A stretch of 64,000 bases of DNA from Hydrogenophilales bacterium (GTDB lineage Bacteria; Pseudomonadota; Gammaproteobacteria; Burkholderiales; Thiobacillaceae). The stretch is from assembly GCA_016195805.1 (NCBI GenBank), contig JACPYT010000016.1:248001-312000 (forward strand). Reading direction: 5' to 3'. The notes below the pieces were generated by a model. It was given only the letters and a program-made list of their open reading frames with translations. It was not told the DNA's origin and made no database searches. The position numbers and the translations under genes were made by a program. Below are positions 30,092 through 38,802 of this stretch, piece after piece. Within the stretch, counting starts at the first letter, position 1. Each line of letters begins with the position of its first letter.

Positions 30092-32116
30092 CTAGTCGAC
30101 GTTTGCCGGGGGCGGCGGTGTCACGGGGACGGGTACCAAGGGGACCGGCACGCTATCGGGCATGTCCGTGGAGTCGTTTTTCGGCTCGACTGGCGGGCCG
30201 GCCGGCGCGGGCGGAACAGGGTTGGCATTCGGTATGGCCGGCTGCTCCGGCTGGCTGTCAGGGTGGAGCGGCAACCCTGGCGTCCGCTCCAATCCGGGTC
30301 TGAAAGAGAGGGCCGGGCTGCTGCCACCGCCGCCGATGTCGTTTTCGGTGCCGCCGCGGAACTCGGTCAGCGCGGGCTGCCGGGTGGAATCGCTGCGCAG
30401 GATGCGCGGGGTGATCAGCAGCACGATCTCGGTCTTGTTGCGCTCGTCGTGATGGTCGGAGAACAGCCGCCCCAGCAGCGGCAGATCGCCCAGCCCTGGT
30501 ATCTTGGCGGCGCTCTTGCGGTCTTCGTCCGAAATCAGCCCGGCCAGCACCTGGGTTTCGCCGTCCTTCAGGCGCAGGGTGGTGCCTGCGTTGCGGGTGC
30601 CGATCTGATAGGTGAGGGTGCCGTTGTTGCTGCGGATCTCGCGCACGATATTGGACACCTCCAGCCCGACCTTGATCTGGACGTCGTCGCGCATCAGCAC
30701 GCTGGGTTCGACGTCGAGCTTGAGGCCCACGTCCAGATAGGACACCGATTCCGACACCACGCCGGTCGAGGTGGTGTTGGAGGTGATCACCGGCACCTTG
30801 TCGCCGATATGGATCTTGGCCTTTTCGTGGTTCTTCACCCGGATGCGCGGGTTGGCCAGGATGTTGACGTCGCTGTCCACCTTCTGCAGATTGAGCTGCG
30901 GATTGTTCATCGCGATGTCGGCGCCGGTGAGATGACGCAGCTTGTCCACCGTCAGCGGCAGCGGCGACAGCGTCGTGTTGGTGGTGACCACCGGCGCGCC
31001 CACCGTCGACGACGTGGCCGTGCTGGTGTTGATGGTGTTGAGCAGCGAGAACTGGCTGGGATACTGCATGCCCAGGTCGAGCAATCGTCCGCGCTTGATC
31101 TCCAGCACTTCGACGTCGAGCATGACTTCCGGTTCGGCCAGGTCCTGCACCGCGACCAGTTTTTCCGCCAGCCGGATGGCCTCGGGCGTGTCGCGCATCA
31201 CCAGCAGATTCAGCCGGTCGTCCACATAGATGTCCTTGGTCTTGACCAGCGTGCGCAGCATGGCCATGGTGGACTTGGCGTCGGCATTGCCCAGATAAAA
31301 ACTCTTTACCATCAGGTCCTGGTACATCTTCTGTTTCTGCGGCTGGTCGGGATAGATCAGCAGCGTATTGGCGTTGACCACCTTTTTTGCCAGCTGGCCG
31401 GTCATCAATAGCATGTCCACTGCATCGGCAATCGGCGTGTTGCGGGCAAACAGCGTGGCCTTGGCATCCGTCCGCACGTCCTTGTCGAAAATGAAGTTGA
31501 GGCCCGACTGCCGGGAAATCATATCGAACACGTTGCGCAGTGGTGCATCGCGAAATTCCAGCGTGATCGGCTTTTGAAATGCCTCGCCGAGTTCGTGCGG
31601 CCTGAGTTCATCGGGTGTGCGGGCTGCCTGAACCTGTTGCAGCAAGGCCAGCGCACCGGCGTGGCCGGGGGACTGGGCCAGAATCACACGGGCGGTTTGT
31701 TCCGCTTCATCCAGATGCCCTGCCGCAAACGCCTTGGTCGCGGCGTCCAGGCGCTGCTGGTTCTCGCGCGCCGCGGCAAGATTGTCCAGCAGGCTCTGTG
31801 CACGCGGGCTTTCGGGATGGATCGCCAGCACTTTCTTCAGCGTGGCCTCGGCGGCGTCAAAGCGCCCTGCGTCGAGATCCGATTGCGCCTGGGTGAGCAG
31901 CTCGCTGGCGATGCGTTCGCGCTGGGTATGGTAGTAGGCCTTGAGTTCGATATTGTCGGGTTCTTCGGCCAGGCCCGTACGCAGACGGGCAATGCCGGCT
32001 TCGGGCTGACCGGCCGCAATCAGCTTGCGGCCCTCGGTTAGCCCCTTGCTGGCGCAGCCGGCCAGGCTCAGGGCAAGGAACACTGCAGTCAGGCAAACAA
32101 GGCGGGTGCGTTGCAA
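30092..32116 (-). CDS. gspD: secretin with N-terminal TPR region (GspD/PilQ/MshL-like)
   Basis: Outer-membrane secretin of 674 residues, starting at TTG with AGGAG 6 bases upstream. A lipobox (LAGC) follows the signal peptide, then a TPR-like helical region (residues about 25-150). Next is an N0/STN domain (ITLEFRDAPLRNVFDMI) and N1-type repeats. The secretin channel has VPVITSNTTSTG and the signature GLISDEDRKS...IPGLGDLPLLGRLF. The last 80 residues are proline-rich. It would form the exit pore for substrates pushed by the pseudopilus. The TPR-secretin architecture is closer to MSHA-like/T4P-like secretins than to classical GspD. Confidence 0.92.
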   Translation of the reverse strand: MQRTRLVCLTAVFLALSLAGCASKGLTEGRKLIAAGQPEAGIARLRTGLAEEPDNIELKAYYHTQRERIASELLTQAQSDLDAGRFDAAEATLKKVLAIHPESPRAQSLLDNLAAARENQQRLDAATKAFAAGHLDEAEQTARVILAQSPGHAGALALLQQVQAARTPDELRPHELGEAFQKPITLEFRDAPLRNVFDMISRQSGLNFIFDKDVRTDAKATLFARNTPIADAVDMLLMTGQLAKKVVNANTLLIYPDQPQKQKMYQDLMVKSFYLGNADAKSTMAMLRTLVKTKDIYVDDRLNLLVMRDTPEAIRLAEKLVAVQDLAEPEVMLDVEVLEIKRGRLLDLGMQYPSQFSLLNTINTSTATSSTVGAPVVTTNTTLSPLPLTVDKLRHLTGADIAMNNPQLNLQKVDSDVNILANPRIRVKNHEKAKIHIGDKVPVITSNTTSTGVVSESVSYLDVGLKLDVEPSVLMRDDVQIKVGLEVSNIVREIRSNNGTLTYQIGTRNAGTTLRLKDGETQVLAGLISDEDRKSAAKIPGLGDLPLLGRLFSDHHDERNKTEIVLLITPRILRSDSTRQPALTEFRGGTENDIGGGGSSPALSFRPGLERTPGLPLHPDSQPEQPAIPNANPVPPAPAGPPVEPKNDSTDMPDSVPVPLVPVPVTPPPPANVD

Positions 32117-32117
32117 C

Positions 32118-32639
32118 TCAATCTCCTGTGCGCAAACTGCGCGTCTGGTTCAGCGGTAGGTAAGTGAAATTCAGCATGCCGCCGGTGACGGGTTCGAGCC
32201 GCCATACGCCGTCGAGTACCTGACCCGCGTGCACGCTGACCGGCAGCGTTCCGCGCACCAGGTAATACGTGGTCTGGCCGGCATCCTTCCAGCGACCCAT
32301 GTAGCTGAAGGGCAGGGCGGGCGCCTGCGGCGGAGGGGGCGGGACGTAGGGCGGCGGAGGCGGCGGGGGCGGGGGGACGTACCAGGTCTGCTGCGGGAAC
32401 AGATTGGCGCGGCTGAGCGCCAGCCGCGGTTCGGCCTCCTGCGATTTCGTCTGGACCGCGACCGGTGCCGGGGTGTGGACTGCGGGCGCAGGGCGGGACG
32501 CATGCGCCACCGGCTCGGCCACCGCGCTTCGATCGCCTGCGGCCTCGCCAGGCGATTCATTGAACGCCAGCCAGATCGACCAGGCTGCCACGCCCGCCAG
32601 GGCAACGAACAAAACGGAACGCCGCTTCTTGTCGGTCAC
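32118..32639 (-). CDS. inner-membrane pilotin-like/PilP-GspC-like protein with polyproline linker
   Basis: Protein of 173 residues. One transmembrane helix near residues 8-26 is followed by a variable linker and two polyproline runs (nine and five prolines) around a YV pair. The C-terminal domain (LPFSYMGRWKD, then GTLPVSVHAGQVLDGVW) resembles the homology region of PilP/GspC, which contacts the secretin. It starts at GTG in a GTGA overlap with the previous gene. Position directly before the secretin matches pilP. Confidence 0.75.
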   Translation of the reverse strand: MTDKKRRSVLFVALAGVAAWSIWLAFNESPGEAAGDRSAVAEPVAHASRPAPAVHTPAPVAVQTKSQEAEPRLALSRANLFPQQTWYVPPPPPPPPPYVPPPPPQAPALPFSYMGRWKDAGQTTYYLVRGTLPVSVHAGQVLDGVWRLEPVTGGMLNFTYLPLNQTRSLRTGD

Positions 32640-33166
32640 GGCGCCGCCTCCACGAACAGGCTCAGCCGCAGTTCAGCCTGCAGCTGGGTGGACTCGATGC
32701 GATCGCGTTTGAGCTTCAGTTCGTCCAGCGTCAGGTTGGGCAGGCGTTCCAGCGCGGCGGCGAGGAAGGCGTGCAATGCCGGGTAGGACGCATCGAGCGG
32801 CAGCACCAGCTGCCAGCGCCGGAGCGAGGTGCCCGCCAGGGGCGACACGCTGTACTGTCCGCGCGGAAGCGCCAGCCCATTCACCCGCGCCAGGCGTTCC
32901 AGTTCGCCGATGCGTTGCGACGCCTCGCCTGTCGGAGGCAGCATGGCCAGGGGATCGAGCAGGGGAGGCGCCGGTGCCGCCGCGCGCCGGGCAGCCGCCT
33001 GCTGCAGCGCGGCCAGTCGGGTCTGCTGCGTACGGGTCAACTGCTGCAGCGATTCGACCTGGAACCCCTGCATCAGCAATGCGATCCCCAGCAGGCCCAG
33101 CCCGGCCAGGCCGACGGCACCCAGGCGGCGTGCCCATTGCCGCAGTTGCCACAATCTGGTGCTCAT
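32636..33166 (-). CDS. PilO-like inner-membrane assembly protein
   Basis: Protein of 176 residues. One transmembrane helix (residues about 15-33) is followed by a short coiled coil and a ferredoxin-like C-terminal domain. Family is inferred from size, topology and place in the PilM-N-O-P order. The ATG overlaps the previous stop as ATGA. The frame continues to 33580 but without a sensible start. Confidence 0.7.
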   Translation of the reverse strand: MSTRLWQLRQWARRLGAVGLAGLGLLGIALLMQGFQVESLQQLTRTQQTRLAALQQAAARRAAAPAPPLLDPLAMLPPTGEASQRIGELERLARVNGLALPRGQYSVSPLAGTSLRRWQLVLPLDASYPALHAFLAAALERLPNLTLDELKLKRDRIESTQLQAELRLSLFVEAAP

Positions 33167-33678
33167 GTGCGCAGCTCCACCAGGATGCTGACGCGCAGCG
33201 GTTTCTGCGCGTCGTCGGCCTGCACCTCGTGCTGCAGGAGTTCGACACGGCGGACCCCGGGCTGTTGTTGCAGGGCATCGATGTAGGCGATGGCGTCCGC
33301 CAGCTGCCGCGCTTCGGCCACCAGTTTCAGCTGCGATTTGGCCTGCACCGCATCGAGCGAGACCAGCGCGATCTTGCCGCTGTGCGCGGCCGCCAGTGCC
33401 TCGAACGCAGGCTGCCAGGAGTAGGCCAGTTGCCCCGCGACGCGCGCGCGGGTGGTCCGGGCCGCATCCTCCGCGTGCGATGCGGGCTTGACGGCCGGAT
33501 GCGCGGGACGTTGTTCGAGGGCAGCGATCCGCATCGCCAGGCCCGCCTCGGTTGCGCGCGCCGCCTGCAGATTCGTCCACGACCAGGCGATGGCTGCCAC
33601 GCCGGCCATGGCCAACAGGATGGCCGGCATGCCGGGACGCGACGGCCGTGCATGAAAGTCGAAATCGAACCGTGCCAT
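33163..33678 (-). CDS. PilN-like inner-membrane assembly protein
   Basis: Protein of 171 residues. A short basic cytoplasmic tail (MARFDFDFHARPSRPG) precedes a transmembrane helix at about 18-36, a coiled coil and a C-terminal domain. The order of genes and the bitopic shape match PilN, which bridges cytoplasmic PilM and periplasmic PilO. It is linked by overlap to the PilO-like gene. Confidence 0.7.
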   Translation of the reverse strand: MARFDFDFHARPSRPGMPAILLAMAGVAAIAWSWTNLQAARATEAGLAMRIAALEQRPAHPAVKPASHAEDAARTTRARVAGQLAYSWQPAFEALAAAHSGKIALVSLDAVQAKSQLKLVAEARQLADAIAYIDALQQQPGVRRVELLQHEVQADDAQKPLRVSILVELRT

Positions 33679-33680
33679 CG

Positions 33681-34448
33681 TCAGACTCCTGCCAGCGCCA
33701 GTGCGCCGCGGACCGCGGGGTCGTGGGGCAGCACTTCCCAGCGTTCGTTGCCGGAATCCGGTTGCGGGACCGGACCGATGCCCACGGCCTGGATCCAGAC
33801 CTCGGACGGAAGGCCGAGTGCCGTCAACCCCGCTTCGCGCCCGATCAGGTCGGGCAGCGCGTCGCTCCAGTCAGCGGCGGTCGGCTGGCCGGCAAGGTGA
33901 TGCCAGGCGCCGTCCGACCCGCCGAACAGGCTCAGCCAGCCCGGCTCGGCCAGGGCCCACCAGCCTGCAAATTTTCTCGGGAGACGTCGCGCGGCGAAAC
34001 TGCCGAGCGGCCGTATCGTCATGTTGCGGAAGCCGTGGCGAGCCAGCAGCGCATCCAGCTGTTGCATGAAGCCGGTCTCCAGCGCCGCGCCGACCAGGCC
34101 GAGCTGCGGTGGCTGGCTGATGACCTGGATGGTCCATTGATCGACCAGATCGCCGTAGATCTCGCGCAGGCTGGCGCCCACCAGCGCACGTTCCTCTGCC
34201 TGCGAGAGCGCCTTGCCGGGCGGCGGCGTCAGCACGTGGCGTACGAAATGCTGCGACAGCACCACCTCGACCCCGCGGCCGTGCCAGGCCGGATCGGCGA
34301 GCGCCTCGTCCAGTAGCGGCAGCAGACTCGATGCACTGCGTTCGTTCGTGGTGAGCACGCGACTGGCGGGGGTACCGCGTGTGCGAAGCAAGGCCGCTTC
34401 GCCGGGGGCGAGCGCAATGCGGAGCGTTTCAGCCGACCAGCGTGACAC
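33681..34448 (-). CDS. PilM/GspL-like actin-fold assembly protein
   Basis: Protein of 255 residues without a membrane segment. Sequence motifs are weak, but GASLREIYGDLVDQW and GLVGAALETGFMQQLDALL fit the cytoplasmic actin-like domain of PilM or GspL. It starts at GTG and overlaps the end of gspE by 20 bases. It would couple the ATPase to the PilN/O platform. Confidence 0.65.
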   Translation of the reverse strand: MSRWSAETLRIALAPGEAALLRTRGTPASRVLTTNERSASSLLPLLDEALADPAWHGRGVEVVLSQHFVRHVLTPPPGKALSQAEERALVGASLREIYGDLVDQWTIQVISQPPQLGLVGAALETGFMQQLDALLARHGFRNMTIRPLGSFAARRLPRKFAGWWALAEPGWLSLFGGSDGAWHHLAGQPTAADWSDALPDLIGREAGLTALGLPSEVWIQAVGIGPVPQPDSGNERWEVLPHDPAVRGALALAGV

Positions 34449-36105
34449 GATTGATCTCCTCCAAAGTGGTGTCGCCCGACTTCACCAGTGCCAGCGCGGC
34501 ATCGCGCAGGCTGCGGGTACCGCCGCGCGCGGCGGACTCCTTGATCTGGCCGATCGGCGCGCGCGCCACGATCAGTTCGCGCAGTTCGTCGGTCAGCAGC
34601 AGGATTTCGGCAATGGCGCGGCGGCCCTTGTAGCCGCTGCCGCGGCAGTGGCCGCAGCCGCTCCCTTGGCGGAACTCGAAATCGCGGGTTTTATCTCGCG
34701 TCAGACCCGACAGTTCCAGCAGGTCGTCGGCGGGCACGGCCGGCGCTGCGCAATGCGGGCAGTTCACCCGCAGCAGGCGCTGCGCCACGATGCCGTTGAG
34801 CGCCGAGACGAAGCTGTAGGGATCGACGCCCATGTGGATGAAGCGGCCGATGACGTCGAACACATTGTTGGCGTGCACGGTGGTGAACACCAGGTGCCCG
34901 GTGAGTGCCGACTGCACCGCGATCTGCGCGGTGTCGGCGTCGCGGATCTCGCCGACCATGATCTTGTCGGGATCGTGGCGCAGGATCGAGCGCAGGCCGC
35001 GCGCGAAAGTCAGTCCCTTCTTCTCGTTGACCGGGATCTGCAGCACGCCGGGCAGCTGGTATTCGACCGGGTCCTCGATGGTGATGATCTTGTCGCGGCC
35101 GTGGTTGATCTCGGAAATGGCCGCGTACAGCGTGGTGGTCTTGCCCGACCCGGTCGGCCCGGTCACCAGCAGCATGCCGTAGGGCTCGGCCGCCAGCTTG
35201 CGGACACGCGCCAGCGTCGCCCCGGCGTAGCCCAGGCCTTCCAGCGTCAGGCCGGCAAGTTCTTCCGACAGCGCCTGCCGGTCCAGGATGCGCAGCACCG
35301 CATCCTCGCCGAACACGCTGGGCATGATCGATACCCGTATGTCGATCTCGCGTCCCTGCATCGCTACCTTGAAGCGGCCGTCCTGCGGCACCCGGCGCTC
35401 GGCGATGTCGAGTTCGGACATCACCTTGATGCGCGACACAGCCTGCTCGGCCACTTCCATGCCGGGTGCGTGCGCGATGTGCGAGAGTACGCCGTCGATG
35501 CGGTATTTCACCGTCAACCCGTGTGCATCGGTTTCCAGATGGATGTCGGAGGCGCCGGCTTTCAGCGCATCGTAGAGCGTCGAGCGCACCAGCCGCACCA
35601 CCGGGCTGGCATCCTCGGCGATGCTGGCGAACGACAGGGCCTCGGCGCCCGAGTCCTGCGCCACGTGCGCAGGGTTGCCGCCCATGCCTTCCATCGCGTG
35701 CAGGCCTTCTTCGTGGCGCTCCAGCAGCGCCGTGAGGTCGGCGGGATGCGCGAGGCCGGTCTTGAATGGCGCGCCCAGCACATGTGCGGCATAGGCACGG
35801 CTGGCGCTGTCCCAGGGGTCGGTCAGCAGCAGCCAGAATTGCGCGTCGGCGTCGCGTGCGACCAGGCAATGCCGCCGGGCGGCTTCGCTGAAATTCAGCT
35901 TGCCGAAGTCGACCGTCAGCGCATTCAGCGCAGCCATGTCGAAGGCGGGCTGACGGCAATGGGCAGCCAGCAGATGCAGGGTGGCGTCGGCTTCGAGGCC
36001 GAACTGTTCCTGCAGCCGCAGCATCACGGTCTGGCCGGCGGCATGGGCCTCCTGGCGTAGGCGGGCCAGCGCGTCGGGCGTGAGGGCAGGGTGGGGCGCG
36101 TTCAC
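34429..36105 (-). CDS. gspE: type II secretion/type IV pilus assembly ATPase GspE
   Basis: Protein of 558 residues. An N-terminal MshEN-like domain is followed by the AAA-type secretion ATPase. Walker A is GPTGSGKTTTLY, the Asp box and Walker B are near MVGEIRDADTAQ, and the His box is VFTTVHANN. Two CxxC pairs (CPHC, CGHC) form the zinc-binding tetracysteine domain typical of GspE/PilB. It powers pseudopilus extension. It starts at GTG overlapping the gspF stop. Confidence 0.95.
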   Translation of the reverse strand: MNAPHPALTPDALARLRQEAHAAGQTVMLRLQEQFGLEADATLHLLAAHCRQPAFDMAALNALTVDFGKLNFSEAARRHCLVARDADAQFWLLLTDPWDSASRAYAAHVLGAPFKTGLAHPADLTALLERHEEGLHAMEGMGGNPAHVAQDSGAEALSFASIAEDASPVVRLVRSTLYDALKAGASDIHLETDAHGLTVKYRIDGVLSHIAHAPGMEVAEQAVSRIKVMSELDIAERRVPQDGRFKVAMQGREIDIRVSIMPSVFGEDAVLRILDRQALSEELAGLTLEGLGYAGATLARVRKLAAEPYGMLLVTGPTGSGKTTTLYAAISEINHGRDKIITIEDPVEYQLPGVLQIPVNEKKGLTFARGLRSILRHDPDKIMVGEIRDADTAQIAVQSALTGHLVFTTVHANNVFDVIGRFIHMGVDPYSFVSALNGIVAQRLLRVNCPHCAAPAVPADDLLELSGLTRDKTRDFEFRQGSGCGHCRGSGYKGRRAIAEILLLTDELRELIVARAPIGQIKESAARGGTRSLRDAALALVKSGDTTLEEINRVTLVG

Positions 36106-37286
36106 TGGATCGATCCCGCCAGGTCGAAAATCGGCATGTAGAGCAGCACCACGATCAGGCCGATCGTCAGGCCGATGAACACCATCAGCAGCGGTTCGAA
36201 CAGGCGGGTGAACCAGTCCACCCAGCGCGCCATCTCCTCGTCGTGGAAGATCGCGATGCGTTCCATCATCTCGCCCATGCGGCCGCTTTTTTCGCCGACG
36301 CGCATGAGCCGGGCGGCGACCGGGGTGGTCAGCGCGCCGTGTGCGAATGCTGCAGAGATGCTTTCACCGCGGCGCATCGCGTCCATCGCCACGCTCGCGC
36401 CGCTACGCAGGTGCGCGGAGAGCAGCCCCGATACCATGCCGAGCGCCGATACGATCGGGATGCCACCGGTCAGCAGCATGCCGAGGCTGCGGTAAAAGCG
36501 CGCCAGTTCGAACGTGCGCAGATGTTCGCCGATCGCCGGCGTGCGCCAGGCCAGGCGGGTGAGTGCAGCGCGGGTGACGGGCTGCGCCAGCGCCATGACG
36601 AAACCGGCAATGACGGTCACCGCCCCCAGCAATATCCAGACGCCGTGCGCCTCGACCGCCTGGCCCCAGGCCAGCAGCATTTTCGACATCCACGGCAGAT
36701 CGCGCCCGGCGTCGGCATAGACCGTGGCAAAACGCGGTACCACATAGCCGAGCAGGAAACCGATCACCAGCGTGCCGACGCCGATCAGCAGCAAGGGATA
36801 AATCGACGCCGACAGGACTTTCTTCTTCACCGCGTCGATCTGGTTCTGGTAGCCGACGTAGCGGGCCAGCGCCGGCGACAGGTCGCCGGTGCTTTCGGCC
36901 GCGCGCACGGTGGCGGCATACAAGGGCGGGAACGCGTCGCCCTGCAGGGCCAGCGCCGCCGAAAACGGACGTCCCTCGCGCATGGTGGCGAGCAGGCGTT
37001 CGATCATCTGGCGCGACTCGGTCCGGCTCTCCTTTTCGCCCAGGGTTTCCAGCGCTTCGGTCAGCGTCAGGCCGGCGTCGAGCAGCGCGATCAGTTCCTG
37101 CGAGAACAGCAGCAGCGGAAAGCGCGCGCGCCGTGCCGCCAGCCACCTGCCGCGGTCGGCAACGATGGAAAGCACCTGCGCGCCCTCGCGCTGCAGGCGT
37201 GCGGTGGCCTCGGCTTCGTCGAGCGCTTCCACCGTCGTTGCCGTCACGCCCGTTCCGGGGCGCAAGGCCTTTACCCGATATCGCAT
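36102..37286 (-). CDS. gspF: inner-membrane platform protein GspF
   Basis: Protein of 394 residues with two GspF/PilC cytoplasmic domains and three transmembrane helices. FSQELIALLDAGLTLTEALETL and FYRSLGMLLTGGIPIVSAL are the paired signatures. It forms the platform on which GspE drives pseudopilin assembly. It follows gspG by 9 bases. Confidence 0.95.
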   Translation of the reverse strand: MRYRVKALRPGTGVTATTVEALDEAEATARLQREGAQVLSIVADRGRWLAARRARFPLLLFSQELIALLDAGLTLTEALETLGEKESRTESRQMIERLLATMREGRPFSAALALQGDAFPPLYAATVRAAESTGDLSPALARYVGYQNQIDAVKKKVLSASIYPLLLIGVGTLVIGFLLGYVVPRFATVYADAGRDLPWMSKMLLAWGQAVEAHGVWILLGAVTVIAGFVMALAQPVTRAALTRLAWRTPAIGEHLRTFELARFYRSLGMLLTGGIPIVSALGMVSGLLSAHLRSGASVAMDAMRRGESISAAFAHGALTTPVAARLMRVGEKSGRMGEMMERIAIFHDEEMARWVDWFTRLFEPLLMVFIGLTIGLIVVLLYMPIFDLAGSIQ

Positions 37287-37295
37287 GAGGCGGCT

Positions 37296-37730
37296 TTACC
37301 AGTTGGTGATGTCGGCATCTTCGCCGCTGCCGCCGGGCGCACCGTCGCGCCCGAAGGAGAAGATGTCCACCTCGCCGTGCTCGCCGGGCATCTTGTATTG
37401 ATACGGCTTGCCCCAGGGGTCGTTGGGTACCGCCTTTTTCAGGTAGGGGCCGTCCCAGTGCGGCTCGTCCGCCGGCTTGGCGTTCAGTGCAGCCAGGCCC
37501 TGCTCGGCATTGGGGTAGTGCCCGACATCGACGCGGTACTGGTCGAGCGCTTTTTCCAGCGCGTCGATCTGCGCACGCGCGGTTTTGACTTCCGACTTGC
37601 CGATCTGGGCGAAATACTTGGGCGCCACATAGCCGGCCAGCAAACCCAGGATCACCAGCACCACCAGCAGTTCGAGGAGGGTGAAGCCGCCATTGCGGTC
37701 GGGGCGGGGTGTCGCGATGAATGGAAACAC
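37296..37730 (-). CDS. gspG: major pseudopilin GspG
   Basis: Protein of 144 residues. The leader ends NGG before FTLLELLVVLVILGLLAGY. The C-terminal DPWGKPYQYKMPGEHGEVDIFSFG and the acidic end GEDADITNW are the calcium-binding signature of GspG. It starts at GTG with AGAGG 7 bases upstream. It is the first gene of the eleven-gene secretion operon and the best evidence that the machine is a type II-like secretion system rather than a pilus. Confidence 0.95.
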   Translation of the reverse strand: MFPFIATPRPDRNGGFTLLELLVVLVILGLLAGYVAPKYFAQIGKSEVKTARAQIDALEKALDQYRVDVGHYPNAEQGLAALNAKPADEPHWDGPYLKKAVPNDPWGKPYQYKMPGEHGEVDIFSFGRDGAPGGSGEDADITNW

Positions 37731-38100
37731 GATCTAACCTCTGTGTAATTGCTTGCCGCTTGACAGGCAAATTTCTGGGGGCGAATGCCGGTCTTTCCGG
37801 ACAGTTGGCGGGGACGGGCCAACTGTCATGGAATTGAATTGAACCAGACGCATGTTACTTATGTATTAAAAGCAGAAAGGGCACCGGACAGCCTGTTCCG
37901 CAGGTACAGGGGACGACCGGCGCCTTGGGGAGCAGGAGGACGGGAGCCGGATACGTGGGTGCACTCTCCATGCCTTCCCGATCCGGTGTGCGCGAAAATT
38001 GCACGCCTCTGAAAAGAGATGGCTAACCCAAAATGGGCTCTGCCTTAGGATTTACCGGCAGAGCCAAAATGAGTGGCGCCGGCGCGAGTGAGTGCGTCTG
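37731..38100. promoter_or_regulatory. intergenic region upstream of the secretion operon with two hairpins
   Basis: Two perfect inverted repeats stand out. ACAGTTGGC/GCCAACTGT at 37801-37826 (9-base arms, 8-base loop) lies about 70 bases before gspG and could be an operator or leader hairpin. GGCTCTGCC/GGCAGAGCC at 38036-38065 lies just after the PEP-CTERM gene on the minus strand and could end its transcript. Short plus-strand frames here have no support. Confidence 0.45.
38036..38065 (-). terminator. possible terminator hairpin after PEP-CTERM gene
   Basis: A nine-base-pair perfect stem with a 12-base loop lies 36 bases beyond the stop of the 38101 gene. On the minus strand the stem is followed by CATTTTGG, a poor T tract. 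Confidence 0.4.
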
Positions 38101-38733
38101 CTAGCCTATTGGAGACACCCGTGGGCGAAGAAGGGGAACGCGGGTCTGCTTTCCCGATCTCCATCCGACCAGCCCCAAGCCAGACAGCCATAACAATGCA
38201 CTTTGCGGTTCGGGCACCGGGCTGGTTGACAGGCTGATTGGCGCAGTTTGCGCCAGTACATTTATCGCGCCGTTGTCATTGGCATTGATGACCAGCGAAG
38301 CGCCCCAGTTCGGATCCGCAAGCAGGCTGTTATAGCTACTGTCATAAAGCGACAGGCTGAACGCTGTGCCCGAGCCCGAGGCATTCGGCACAGGGGTATT
38401 GATATTGATGCTGAAGCTCAGTGTCGAGCCAAACGTGTATCCCTGCAGCCAATCGTTGAAGAATTGGCTGTTGCCCAGCACCAGCGTGCCGGCCAGAGTG
38501 CCCGTGACATCCCCGGTGGGAATCGCCGCGGCCAGACCCCCGTCTGAGCTGAAGGCCGCGAGGCTCGCGGCTGCGGCCGGCGCGCTGCCATCCGCGGGAT
38601 TGAACTGGAAATCCAGCCATCCGCTCTGGCCGCTGAGTGAACGGGTATCCACGGTCACATACCAGGTATCGGCCCATGCCGTGTGGCTGCTCAGCAAGGC
38701 GAGCAGGCTGGTGACGAGTATCTTCTTGGTCAT
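38101..38733 (-). CDS. PEP-CTERM sorting domain protein
   Basis: Secreted protein of 210 residues. A signal peptide ends at AWA-DT, and the mature part is low in charge and rich in Ser and Gly. The C-terminal tripartite signal is PVPEPQSALLWLSGLGLVGW followed by the basic RSGKQTR. Such signals are processed by an exosortase (none in this window). An unusual extra 15 residues follow the basic cluster. Confidence 0.88.
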   Translation of the reverse strand: MTKKILVTSLLALLSSHTAWADTWYVTVDTRSLSGQSGWLDFQFNPADGSAPAAAASLAAFSSDGGLAAAIPTGDVTGTLAGTLVLGNSQFFNDWLQGYTFGSTLSFSININTPVPNASGSGTAFSLSLYDSSYNSLLADPNWGASLVINANDNGAINVLAQTAPISLSTSPVPEPQSALLWLSGLGLVGWRSGKQTRVPLLRPRVSPIG

Positions 38734-38763
38734 GCTGTATCCCTTTTTCCCAAATATGAAAAT

Positions 38764-38797
38764 CGGATCGCCCAGTGCTCAGGCAGCGGGCGATCCG
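38764..38797 (-). terminator. terminator-like hairpin after the 5'-nucleotidase gene
   Basis: Perfect 10-base arms CGGATCGCCC/GGGCGATCCG with a 14-base loop lie directly after the nucleotidase stop on the minus strand. ATTTTC follows. It separates the nucleotidase and PEP-CTERM transcripts. Confidence 0.6.
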
Positions 38798-38802
38798 CGA
38801 AC

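Noticed and set aside
37785-38012. Plus-strand 75-codon frame
   Set aside because: No ribosome-binding site, no recognisable product, and it overlaps palindromic DNA.
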